From Ruminococcaceae bacterium UBA7135 (GTDB taxonomy: Bacteria > Bacillota > Clostridia > Oscillospirales > Ruminococcaceae), in NCBI GenBank assembly GCA_002492075.1, contig DKXD01000024.1, forward strand, positions 459 through 12,907: a stretch of 12,449 bases of DNA. Reading direction: 5' to 3'. Numbering within the stretch: position 1 is the first letter of the stretch; the number at the start of each line of letters is the position of its first letter. Below are positions 1 through 7,327 of the stretch, one piece after another. The translations under genes and the position numbers were made by a program. A model generated the notes under the pieces. That model was not told the origin of the DNA. It did no database searches and was given only the letters and a program-made list of their open reading frames with translations.

Positions 1-1376
1 TCTGCGGCGCGGGAAACAACGGCGGCGACGGCTTTGTAATAGCGGCGCGGCTGCTCGAAAAGGGTTACAAAATACGCGTAATTCTTGTGGAGGGCGAACC
101 AAAAACCGACTGCGCCCGCGAGTATTTTAAAAAGCTCCCGAAAGAACATATCCACTCGTTTTCCGATGAAGAACAAAAATGCATAATGTGGACGCAAAAC
201 GCGGGAATAGTTGTGGACTGCGTTTTCGGAACGGGCTTTCACGGAGAACTGCCCGAAAACACGGTGAAGCTCTTTAAAGCAGCTAATGAACGCCCCGTGC
301 GCGTTTCGGTTGATGTTCCGAGCGGCATATATTCCGACAAGGATGCGTATGACAAACGCTGCTTTAAACCTACGCACACTTACATTCTCGCGGCGTTCAA
401 AAAAAGTTTTCTTATCCCCACGACAATGATGCTTTTGGGCGATTTTGAGCTGCTCGATATCGGAATAAACGACGGCTGTTATAAGGATATAGAAGCGAGG
501 TTCGTCAGTGACAATTCGCGCGGAGTTCTGCCAAAACGCTTGAGCATCTGCCACAAGGGAACGTTCGGCAGACTGCTGAATATCGCCGGGTCGCTTCAAT
601 ACTCGGGCGCGGCGGTCATGAGTACGCGTGCGGCTCTGCGAAGCGGAGTAGGTCTTTGCACGCTTGCCACACCCGTTTCGACCGTCAAAGCTCTGACTGG
701 CTCGCTTGTCGAAAACACGTTTTTGCCGCTCCCCGAAACCGCAGACGGATTTATCGGTGATAATGCCTGTGAACAAATCGCCGAGCTGCTCCCGAAAATG
801 ACAGCGGTCTCAATAGGCTGCGGGCTTGGAAACAGCAAAAACACTCGAAAAATCGTCGAATATGTCATCAAAAACGCAAGCTGTCCGATAATTATTGACG
901 CCGACGGAATAAATTGCTTATCCGCGAATATAGATGTATTAAAGGAACGGACAGGCGATACCGTAATAACTCCGCACCCATTGGAATTTTCGAGGATAAG
1001 CGGAATTAAGCTCGGAGCTGTTCAAGCTGACAGAATAGGCGCGGCAAAGAAATTCGCCCGCGAATACCATACTGTTGTGCTGCTTAAAGGCGCGTATTCG
1101 ATAATCAGCGACAGTATGGGAGATGAGGTCGTTGTAAATCCCACGGGGAACTCCGCTTTGGCGAAAGGTGGCAGCGGTGACATCCTCACGGGAATGATCG
1201 GCGCAATGATCGCTCAGGGCGTTGACGCTTATCATGCGGCTACGGCGGCGGCTTACTGCCACGGTTACGCCGCAGAACTGGTCTCTAAAGAAAAATTCGC
1301 GCCGAGTGTACTCGGGAGCGATATCATTGAAGCTTTGCCGAGAGTCTACACAGAACCGTTTGATCCGTTCCTTTAA
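1..1376 (+). CDS. nnr: Bifunctional NAD(P)H-hydrate epimerase / ADP-dependent NAD(P)H-hydrate dehydratase, 5'-truncated
   Basis: This cytoplasmic repair enzyme converts hydrated NADH and NADPH (NADHX, NADPHX) back to the working cofactors: the N-terminal YjeF domain epimerises the R form and the C-terminal ribokinase-like domain dehydrates the S form using ADP. The reading frame is open from base 3, so the start lies left of the window; 457 codons are visible and roughly 40-60 are probably missing. Counting from the first full codon, the YjeF nucleotide loop GNNGGDG is at residues 4-10 and VDCVFGTG at 71-78. The dehydratase half shows KGTFGRLLNIAGS at 185-197, TPHPLE near 323-328 and the catalytic GGSGD at 389-393. 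A GTG at base 87 is internal to the YjeF domain and not the start. The stop is TAA at 1374-1376, 21 bases before the next gene, so the two are probably cotranscribed. The family assignment is certain. Confidence 0.96.
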   Translation, partial: CGAGNNGGDGFVIAARLLEKGYKIRVILVEGEPKTDCAREYFKKLPKEHIHSFSDEEQKCIMWTQNAGIVVDCVFGTGFHGELPENTVKLFKAANERPVRVSVDVPSGIYSDKDAYDKRCFKPTHTYILAAFKKSFLIPTTMMLLGDFELLDIGINDGCYKDIEARFVSDNSRGVLPKRLSICHKGTFGRLLNIAGSLQYSGAAVMSTRAALRSGVGLCTLATPVSTVKALTGSLVENTFLPLPETADGFIGDNACEQIAELLPKMTAVSIGCGLGNSKNTRKIVEYVIKNASCPIIIDADGINCLSANIDVLKERTGDTVITPHPLEFSRISGIKLGAVQADRIGAAKKFAREYHTVVLLKGAYSIISDSMGDEVVVNPTGNSALAKGGSGDILTGMIGAMIAQGVDAYHAATAAAYCHGYAAELVSKEKFAPSVLGSDIIEALPRVYTEPFDPFL

Positions 1377-1397
1377 TAATTTGCTGGAGGAATTGAT

Positions 1398-1961
1398 TTG
1401 TCATTTAAACTAAAAAAGGCGGCTGCCGCTCTGGCGGTCGCGGGGACGCTGACGCTGTGCGGCTGCGGCGCGAAGCTGCCGTTTACCCAAAAAACACCGA
1501 ATTTTGACAGCACCTACACCGTTACCGCCGATATCACCTATGATAAGATCAAGGCTAAAGCCGATATCACTCGGGTAAGCTCCGATGAATGGGAAATGAA
1601 ATTCATCGAGCCGAAACAGTTAAACGGACTTTCCGTCAAGCTGAACAACAACAAATATTCAGCTTCGCTTGGCGGACTGTCATTTAGCGCAGAACATAAC
1701 TCCGTCTATTCCGCCGCGCCGCAGATAATTGCTAAGGCTATCAGCAGCTTGTCAAACTCCGCCGACAGCGCCACATCTTCAGATGGCGTATTAACGATCA
1801 ACACCGAGCTTGACGGCAAACGCGTAACGATCACCGCCAACGAACGCAACGGAGAGCTTATCTCACTAAAATGTCCTCATCACAAGCTTTCGGTGAACTT
1901 TTCCGAACAGAAGCCGTACACGCTTGTAATTCCCGACGAAGATAAAGCAACGATAAACTAA
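1398..1961 (+). CDS. Small LolA-like lipoprotein, possible YdcC/GerS-type sporulation or germination lipoprotein
   Basis: This 187-residue protein is a predicted lipoprotein. It has a basic N-terminus, a hydrophobic run at residues 8-20 and a Cys pair (C21, C23); L-C-G-C ending at C23 fits a lipobox better than L-T-L-C ending at C21. The rest is rich in short alternating polar/hydrophobic strands (residues 38-160, ending in VNFSEQKPYTLVIPD), which suggests a LolA-type beta half-barrel. The start is TTG at 1398, supported by GGAGG at 1386-1390 with 7 bases of spacing; no ATG lies nearby. In many Firmicutes the neighbourhood acpS, nnr, LolA-like lipoprotein, alr is conserved; B. subtilis YdcC and C. 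difficile GerS (needed for spore germination) are LolA-like lipoproteins from related contexts. The fold and the GerS-type role are inferred from composition and position, not from an alignment. The 187-residue length is near that of GerS. Confidence 0.8.
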   Translation: MSFKLKKAAAALAVAGTLTLCGCGAKLPFTQKTPNFDSTYTVTADITYDKIKAKADITRVSSDEWEMKFIEPKQLNGLSVKLNNNKYSASLGGLSFSAEHNSVYSAAPQIIAKAISSLSNSADSATSSDGVLTINTELDGKRVTITANERNGELISLKCPHHKLSVNFSEQKPYTLVIPDEDKATIN

Positions 1962-2002
1962 AGTCCGTATTCGGACGTGTTGTTTTATTCACCGAAAAAT
2001 AA

Positions 2003-2048
2003 TAATCGTTCACTCCCCGCTTCGCCGGGGAGTGAACGATTAATTTTT
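2003..2048. terminator. Strong, probably bidirectional intrinsic terminator
   Basis: There is a perfect 17-bp stem (2003-2019 with 2026-2042) around a 6-base loop (CTTCGC). On the + strand TTTTT follows at 2044-2048. On the - strand the stem is followed by a T-rich tract, the complement of the A-rich run at 1995-2002. It lies between the lipoprotein gene and the convergent membrane-protein gene, so it can stop both units. The pairing is read directly; activity is inferred. Confidence 0.88.
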
Positions 2049-2053
2049 AACTG

Positions 2054-2082
2054 AACTCCCCGTTTGGACAGGGAGTTTTTTT
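2054..2082 (+). terminator. Second intrinsic terminator in tandem
   Basis: The stem AACTCCC (2054-2060) pairs with GGGAGTT (2071-2077), and a run of seven T is at 2076-2082. The loop can add two further pairs (GT with AC). It lies 11 bases beyond the first hairpin, shares its ACTCCCCG...GGGAGT core and acts in the + direction only. It ends 9 bases before the stop codon of the convergent gene. Confidence 0.8.
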
Positions 2083-2091
2083 ATCCGATAA

Positions 2092-2472
2092 TTACCGAAT
2101 TACAGCCTCGAGTTTTCCTGTTCTGGACAGAATATCCATAACCAAAATAGCCGTAAGCGCAACATTGAAAACATTTGAAATACCGATAAACGTCGCTGCG
2201 GTCCTTTTGTTGTGTTTTGCCCTCAGAGTTCCCGAAGCCGCGCCTATCCACGCCGCCGAAGCCGCTAAAGCAACTACCAAAGTCAAAATAGCGCCAAACG
2301 CTGTCACTTCTACCTTGAGCATCTTTATGATGACCATTTCCAATACAAAATCGGCAAGCGGCAGCAAAATAAGCGGAAGCGTAGCCAACGCCCATTCGCT
2401 GTGACCTCTTCTGAAGAAAACAAACACAAACAGCACAAATATTCCCGCAATAACACCGCACTCAACAGCCAT
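2092..2472 (-). CDS. Small four-helix membrane protein of unknown function
   Basis: I do not recognise this 126-residue protein. It has four hydrophobic segments, at about residues 3-20, 26-48, 56-79 and 93-114, joined by short loops. The loop after helix 1 is basic (RRGH), and the loop before helix 4 is basic (RAKHNKR). There is no signal peptidase site and no soluble domain. The ATG at 2472 has a GAGGTGG ribosome binding site (complement of 2477-2483), which sits in the 17-base gap after the DUF4358 gene. It is therefore the last gene of the SGNH hydrolase-DUF4358 unit and ends at a bidirectional terminator. The position suggests a membrane partner of the two exported neighbours, but nothing in the sequence shows a catalytic or transport function. 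Overlapping reading frames in the same stretch are less plausible because only this one has a good ribosome binding site and membrane-protein composition. Confidence 0.8.
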   Translation of the reverse strand: MAVECGVIAGIFVLFVFVFFRRGHSEWALATLPLILLPLADFVLEMVIIKMLKVEVTAFGAILTLVVALAASAAWIGAASGTLRAKHNKRTAATFIGISNVFNVALTAILVMDILSRTGKLEAVIR

Positions 2473-2489
2473 GATACCACCTCAAAAAA

Positions 2490-2996
2490 TTATTTCAGAA
2501 GCTCCTTTGCCTTGGAATTATCGCCGCAAACAGCATAAATCACCGTATTGCCGTTTGTTTCCACAAAACTGTCCTCAAATTTAGACGCTTCCTTGGGCTT
2601 ATAGCCTTCTTTGATAAAGCTGTCGTAACGCTGATCCTTGCGCTTTGTAAGGGTGCTTTCTATGCGCTTTGCCGCGTCCGTGTCCTTTGCGACGAAAATG
2701 CCGAATTCATCGGGAATAGCACCTGCCGGGCAAATGTACACCGCAAACTCTGTAACATCGGCGCTGTCGATACCTAAAGTATCTTTAAGCTGATCTTCCG
2801 TGACCGAGCGGGATTCAAACTCGTTATTATCGGCGTCCACAAACGGCACAGCCGCTTTCAGCGCCTCGGCTTTTTCCGCAGCCGTTTTACTGCTCGATTC
2901 CACAACAGAGCCGCTTTTTCCGCTCTCTCCCTTACAACCCGTAAACGATGCGCAAAGCGCCACAGCTGCCAATAATGCAGCAATTTTCTTTTTCAT
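2490..2996 (-). CDS. DUF4358-type lipoprotein
   Basis: This 168-residue protein has a lipoprotein signal: KKK at residues 2-4, a hydrophobic core to residue 18 and a lipobox ending FTGC with C21 as the acylated residue. A Ser/Lys-rich spacer (22-45) follows, then a compact domain (about 47-168). Phrases such as DEFGIFVAKDTDAAKRIE, the repeated charged helix TKRKDQRYDSF and NGNTVIYAVCGDNSKAKELL are typical of DUF4358 proteins of Clostridia as I remember them; no profile search was possible. The biochemical function of DUF4358 is unknown. The start ATG at 2996 is preceded by AAGGAGA with normal spacing. The gene lies 31 bases after the SGNH hydrolase gene and 17 before the membrane-protein gene, so the three probably share one transcript. 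It likely sits on the outer face of the cytoplasmic membrane. Confidence 0.82.
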   Translation of the reverse strand: MKKKIAALLAAVALCASFTGCKGESGKSGSVVESSSKTAAEKAEALKAAVPFVDADNNEFESRSVTEDQLKDTLGIDSADVTEFAVYICPAGAIPDEFGIFVAKDTDAAKRIESTLTKRKDQRYDSFIKEGYKPKEASKFEDSFVETNGNTVIYAVCGDNSKAKELLK

Positions 2997-3027
2997 AATG
3001 ATCTCCTTTTTCTTTTATTGTGTATAA

Positions 3028-4020
3028 TTATTGCTGCTCCAATATTTTCTGAACACCCGAAAGCAACACGGGATATGTAGCTCCCAAGAAATGCATTCCG
3101 TCCGCCTCTGCGTAATCTTTACTGAAATAACCGTTTTCGTCTTTCAGAACAGAGTTCAGATCATAATAGAGCACACCCAACTCGCCGCACAGCGACTTTA
3201 TCCTTTCATTGGCGCTGTTTATTATCGTATTCGTAATTCCCGAATACGATGCCATAGAGCTATCCGCTGTTATGGGCGGAACGGAAACAGCGCATATCTT
3301 GCTGTCGGGGCACTCTTTTTTCAAATTATTGAGCAGTCCGCGATATCCCGTTTCAAAGTCATCCATATCGGTCTGTGATGATAAGCCGTTAGTTCCAAGC
3401 ATAATTATTATTTTTTTCGGACTGCGCGATTTCGCGTAATCGACGGCGCTTCCCGAATAGTAGCTCTCGTCAAACGGATTTACCTGCGCGCCGTATGCCG
3501 TATATCCGACAGCGGCGGCAACGTTCGCGCGGTCAATGTAAGAATACCCGTAAAGACCCGTAAATATACTATCGCCAATAAACAGCGCGTCGCTGAAATA
3601 ATCGGCGTCATACTCCCCGGCGGGTGTCGGCGTGCTTTGCACACCGGAATTTTCCGAAACAGCATTGGATTCAGCCGTACTCACGACCGCGGTGCTTTGA
3701 ACTGCCGCCGAGCTTTGCGGCACAGAGCTTGCCGCGCTCTGAATACCGGAGGTAGATACCGCAGAAGACTGACCTTTCGAGGCATCTGCCTTATCGTACT
3801 TCATATTATTGTATGTTATAGCGAAAACCACACCGCATATCGCCAGTATCACGCATATCATAAGTATATTCGTGACCAGCACGGGCGTAGGGAGCTTTGG
3901 CTTTTTGGGCATACCGTACTTCGAACCGCTTGATTTGGCGCTTTGCTTCGTCTTAACGGGAACTTTATGATAACTCGGCTTGCGTCCGCCGTTTCTGTTT
4001 GGTGGTATTAAATCGCTCAT
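3028..4020 (-). CDS. Membrane-anchored SGNH/GDSL-family hydrolase
   Basis: This 330-residue type II membrane protein has a basic, Lys/Pro-rich cytoplasmic N-terminus (1-46), one transmembrane helix (about 47-69) and a Ser/Ala/Thr-rich extracellular linker (about 78-134). The C-terminal SGNH hydrolase domain spans about 138-330. The family blocks are intact: FIGDSIFTG with the nucleophile S151, a glycine in block II (G172 or G177), LGTNG with N221 in block III, and DGMH with D307 and H310 in block V. SGNH enzymes usually hydrolyse or transfer acyl esters; this one acts outside the membrane, so esters on wall polymers, glycans or lipids are candidates, but the substrate cannot be read from the sequence. 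The ATG at 4020 has a GGGGTG site 7 bases upstream and overlaps the stop of a 10-codon upstream ORF. It is the first main gene of a unit with a consensus sigma-A promoter. Confidence 0.9.
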   Translation of the reverse strand: MSDLIPPNRNGGRKPSYHKVPVKTKQSAKSSGSKYGMPKKPKLPTPVLVTNILMICVILAICGVVFAITYNNMKYDKADASKGQSSAVSTSGIQSAASSVPQSSAAVQSTAVVSTAESNAVSENSGVQSTPTPAGEYDADYFSDALFIGDSIFTGLYGYSYIDRANVAAAVGYTAYGAQVNPFDESYYSGSAVDYAKSRSPKKIIIMLGTNGLSSQTDMDDFETGYRGLLNNLKKECPDSKICAVSVPPITADSSMASYSGITNTIINSANERIKSLCGELGVLYYDLNSVLKDENGYFSKDYAEADGMHFLGATYPVLLSGVQKILEQQ

Positions 4021-4049
4021 ACCGTATCACCCCGAAAATAATGCTGCAT
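4017..4049 (-). CDS. Possible 10-codon upstream ORF coupled to the SGNH hydrolase gene
   Basis: An ATG at 4049 opens a 10-codon frame (MQHYFRGDTV) whose TGA overlaps the ATG of the hydrolase gene (ATGA at 4020-4017). A ribosome binding site AAGGGG is placed correctly in front of it. The main gene has its own GGGGTG site inside this mini-ORF, so ribosomes ending the mini-ORF would sit on the main start. The arrangement is visible in the sequence; that it is translated or regulates the operon is inference, and chance cannot be excluded for so short a frame. Confidence 0.4.
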   Translation of the reverse strand: MQHYFRGDTV

Positions 4050-4200
4050 ATTTCCCCTTCTTTCCTAAACTGTCGCATTGTAAAAATGTTGATGAAATGT
4101 TACTTTTTGAAAGCAAACCGAATTATGCAAAAACTTTTTATCGTTCCGCAGACTTTTGAAAGATCCGATCGGTACGTCTGTATAGTTTTCAACATATACC

Positions 4201-4229
4201 ATTATAATACATTATGAGAAAAAATTCAA
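4201..4229 (-). promoter_or_regulatory. Sigma-A promoter of the SGNH hydrolase-DUF4358-membrane protein unit
   Basis: On the - strand TTGAAT (complement of 4224-4229) and a perfect TATAAT (complement of 4201-4206) are separated by exactly 17 bases. The expected transcription start is near 4194, giving a leader of about 175 bases. The leader holds two copies of a CTTTT(T)GAAAG motif on the + strand (4103-4113 and 4153-4162) and the 8-base palindrome CCGATCGG, both of unknown meaning. No strong terminator separates this promoter from the end of ftsK at 4269, so some read-through is possible. Confidence 0.85.
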
Positions 4230-4268
4230 GTGGTTAAGTGCAAAAATTCAGATTTTCTTCATAAATCG

Positions 4269-7214
4269 TCATTGGCGCATTTTTCGCTCGTACCATTCTT
4301 GTCTTGTCATAAGCACTTGGCGCGGTTTTGAGCCTTCATAGCCGCCCACGATGCCCATTTTCTCCATAGTATCGATAAGCCGCGCCGCTCTGCCATAGCC
4401 TAGCTTCAAACGCCGCTGCAGCGAGGACGTACTCGCCTGCCCCGCTTCTATAACGTACTCAATAGCCTCCTCAAGCTTATCGTCCTGTTCACCGTCGCCG
4501 AGATCATCGTCAGCCGAACCGCTGTCCTTGCCGCCCGAGCTTACCTTTTCTGTCTGGCGCTCTATCTCGGCTATGATGCTTTCGTCGTATTCCGCCTTGA
4601 ACGTCTGCTTGATAAAATCAACAACACGTTCCACCTCACCGTCCGAAACATAGCAGCCCTGAAGACGTATGGGTTTTGGAACTCCCACGGGACAATACAG
4701 CATATCGCCGTTGCCGAGCAGATTTTCCGCGCCCGACGCGTCCAGAATAACGCGGCTGTCTACCTGCTGCGCCACCATAAGCGCTATGCGGCTGGGGATA
4801 TTACCCTTGATAAGTCCCGTTACAACAGACACTATCGGCTTCTGAGTCGCGATGACCAGATACATTCCCGCTGCTCTCGCCTTTTGAGCAAGACGCACTA
4901 TGCTGTCCTCAACGTCCTTGGGCGACGCCATCATCAGATCGGCAAGCTCGTCGATAAAAATGACAATATTCGGCATATGCTCCAGTTCGTCGTCATCCTT
5001 TGCGAGCTCGTTAAATCCGTCGATGTTGCGGACGTTGTTTTCGGAAAACAGAGTGTAGCGGTTTTCCATTTCCGTGACCGCCCACGCCAAAGCGCCCGCC
5101 GCCTTTTTCGCCTCGGTGACTACCGGAATAAGCAAATGGGGTATGCCGTTGTACATCATAAACTCGACCTGCTTGGGATCGACCATTATCAGACGAACGT
5201 CGTCGGGCGTGGATTTCATCAATATGCTCATAATTATGGAGTTCACGCAAACGGATTTGCCTGAACCCGTAGTGCCCGCTATAAGCAAATGCGGCATTTT
5301 GGTGATATTGCACGTTACGGAATTGCCGCTGATGTCCTTGCCGAGCACGGCAAGCAGCTTTTTATCGAAGGTTTTCTTAAATTCAGGAGTATCCACAAGT
5401 TCGCGGAAGAACACAGTATCCTTTACCTTGTTCGGTATCTCGATACCTACGGCAGGTTTGTCGGGCACGGGAGCTATGCGAACGCCGCCAACCGCAAGAT
5501 TCAGCGCCACATCATCGGCAAGATTGGATATTTTGGAAAGCTTAACGCCCGGCGCGGGCTGAAGCTCATAGCGTGTGACTGAGGGACCGCGGGAAGCGCC
5601 AAGATATGTTGTCTGTACACCGAAGCTGGCGAGCGTATTCACCAGCTTATCGGCGTTCTGTTTTATTTCCGCCGCAATATCATCCTGCTTCACGGGCTTT
5701 TTTACCTCATCAAGAAGGCTCATGGGCGGCAAAGTATACACATCAGACAGTTTGTACTGAGAATCATTCTCGCGCACAAGCGGCTTTGAGTTCATCGGAG
5801 CGATATCACTGCGAGAAACATTTTTCTCGGGCTGCGACGGCTCGATTAGCTTGGAATTGCCCTCTGCAAGCGACTTCGGAGCATTCTCGGCTATTATGTC
5901 GTCCAGATCGAACGGCAGCTCCGCCTCGTCTAAATCGGAAATATCATTATGATCATGTGCTTTCTCATCGGAAAACGGCTTATCGGAATCGGTGATATCC
6001 TCGCGCGGCGCGTCAACTATCTTGGAGACCCGTGCGGGCTGCTTTTCGGCGTTCAGCTTGTCCAAAGCATCGATAAGAGGTACGATATCCGCGTCTTTGT
6101 CCTCATACTTGTCGGGATCGACAGGCTCAGGATCTCGGATTATCGGGTGCTTCCTTTCCATGTATTTTTTCAGAGCCTCTTGATAATCGCGATTATCCGC
6201 CTTTTGCTCCTCTACCAAAGACTTTGTATCGCTCACCTTGGGAACTTTTATATTCCTCGGCTGAGTTTTCAAAGGTTCGGGCAGTTCGTCCGCCGCTTTT
6301 TCTGACACGTCGGACACAGCGGGAGCCTCGTTCAAATCGTCCACGCTGTTCACTACCTCGCGCATTTCTTTCATTTTACGGTTCTTGCGTCTCTCGTCGC
6401 TGACATAATAATCCGTCATACGACGCTTGCGTTCCTCGCGTTCAAGGCGCTTTTCCTCGCGAGCCTGCTCCTTGCGTTCGCTGTCCTGCCGATCAAGCTC
6501 ACGATACTGCTCGTCTGTGAGCGAGCGAGCCGCGCGGCGCTGTTCACGATGTTCGTAAACGTTCGCGCGCGCATTCTTTACCGAACCGCCCACACGCTCC
6601 GCAATATCGGAAAACGAAATATTTATCATAAGAACAACGCACACTGCCGCCAGAATTATTATAACGATACAAGCGCCCAGCTTGCCTAAAAACAGCAGCG
6701 GCACACCCAACAGAATTGCGAAAACTCCGCCGCCAATCATACCAACTCCGTTGCTGTAAAGGTTTCCTATAACCTTTGCGAAATTTTCTCCGTTGATCTT
6801 GCCGACGGCAAATATCTCCGCCGCCGCGCAAAGTATAATCAAAAACAAGATCCTTTTGATTATCGTTACCGTGATAGTGTTGTGCGTTTTTTTGGACGAT
6901 ATGACGCCGGCCGCGGAGACTATCAGCGGTCCCACCGCCAAAGCCATAAACCCAAACAATCCGTGCATTACGTCATACAAAGCTTTCCAGCCCATAGAGC
7001 CGGGAATTATAGCCAAAAGCGTCAGCAAAACGCCGACCGCATACAGTATTACCGAAACTATGCGGCGTTTTTTCAGGCTGCGGCGCATGGCTTCCTCTCG
7101 GATACGCTGTGCTTCAAGCTCAGCCGCCTTTTTGGAACGCGGCTTGCTCGTTTTTGTTTTCCCCGTTGCTCCACCCGCTTTTACGCCCTGTGAAGTAGTT
7201 TTTCTTTCTGCCAT
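4269..7214 (-). CDS. ftsK: FtsK/SpoIIIE-family DNA translocase
   Basis: This membrane-anchored hexameric motor pumps double-stranded DNA through the division septum, in vegetative chromosome segregation (FtsK) and, in spore formers, into the forespore (SpoIIIE). The 981-residue protein has a basic cytoplasmic start and four or five hydrophobic segments between about residues 51 and 199. A long charged linker follows (200-490), with a strongly basic/acidic helical part near 222-290. The alpha/beta motor spans about 510-870, with Walker A GTTGSGKS at 647-654, VDPK at 678-681 and Walker B IVIFIDE at 750-756. The C-terminal gamma winged-helix domain is at about 914-975 (SSLQRRLKLGYGRAARLIDTM). 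B. subtilis SpoIIIE is nearly 200 residues shorter, mostly in the linker. The ATG at 7214 has an AAGGA site. It lies downstream of uppP and tepA. Whether it serves as FtsK, SpoIIIE or both cannot be told here. Confidence 0.96.
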   Translation of the reverse strand: MAERKTTSQGVKAGGATGKTKTSKPRSKKAAELEAQRIREEAMRRSLKKRRIVSVILYAVGVLLTLLAIIPGSMGWKALYDVMHGLFGFMALAVGPLIVSAAGVISSKKTHNTITVTIIKRILFLIILCAAAEIFAVGKINGENFAKVIGNLYSNGVGMIGGGVFAILLGVPLLFLGKLGACIVIIILAAVCVVLMINISFSDIAERVGGSVKNARANVYEHREQRRAARSLTDEQYRELDRQDSERKEQAREEKRLEREERKRRMTDYYVSDERRKNRKMKEMREVVNSVDDLNEAPAVSDVSEKAADELPEPLKTQPRNIKVPKVSDTKSLVEEQKADNRDYQEALKKYMERKHPIIRDPEPVDPDKYEDKDADIVPLIDALDKLNAEKQPARVSKIVDAPREDITDSDKPFSDEKAHDHNDISDLDEAELPFDLDDIIAENAPKSLAEGNSKLIEPSQPEKNVSRSDIAPMNSKPLVRENDSQYKLSDVYTLPPMSLLDEVKKPVKQDDIAAEIKQNADKLVNTLASFGVQTTYLGASRGPSVTRYELQPAPGVKLSKISNLADDVALNLAVGGVRIAPVPDKPAVGIEIPNKVKDTVFFRELVDTPEFKKTFDKKLLAVLGKDISGNSVTCNITKMPHLLIAGTTGSGKSVCVNSIIMSILMKSTPDDVRLIMVDPKQVEFMMYNGIPHLLIPVVTEAKKAAGALAWAVTEMENRYTLFSENNVRNIDGFNELAKDDDELEHMPNIVIFIDELADLMMASPKDVEDSIVRLAQKARAAGMYLVIATQKPIVSVVTGLIKGNIPSRIALMVAQQVDSRVILDASGAENLLGNGDMLYCPVGVPKPIRLQGCYVSDGEVERVVDFIKQTFKAEYDESIIAEIERQTEKVSSGGKDSGSADDDLGDGEQDDKLEEAIEYVIEAGQASTSSLQRRLKLGYGRAARLIDTMEKMGIVGGYEGSKPRQVLMTRQEWYERKMRQ

Positions 7215-7274
7215 TTTGATCTTCCTTTTATGTATATATCCGTTTCCCTTTGCTTATAAGCGTTATTTTATCCG

Positions 7275-7301
7275 GTTTTCCCCGCCTACAGCGTGGAAAA
7301 C
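7275..7301. other. Hairpin between uppP and ftsK
   Basis: GTTTTCC (7275-7281) pairs with GGAAAAC (7295-7301), and CGC (7283-7285) with GCG (7291-7293), leaving one mismatch and a 5-base loop. No T tract follows on the - strand, so it is unlikely to end the uppP transcript; it may be a processing or stability element. No convincing promoter for ftsK was seen in the 113-base gap. Confidence 0.4.
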
Positions 7302-7327
7302 GCCGTTAAATCGTCATTTCCCCAATA

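Noticed and set aside
87..89. GTG as the start of nnr
   Set aside because: The frame continues upstream to the window edge and already contains the YjeF GNNGGDG loop before this codon, so the gene is truncated, not short.
4102..4197. A 31-codon frame starting with ATG just after the SGNH operon promoter
   Set aside because: It has no ribosome binding site and starts almost at the predicted transcription start; the composition gives no support.
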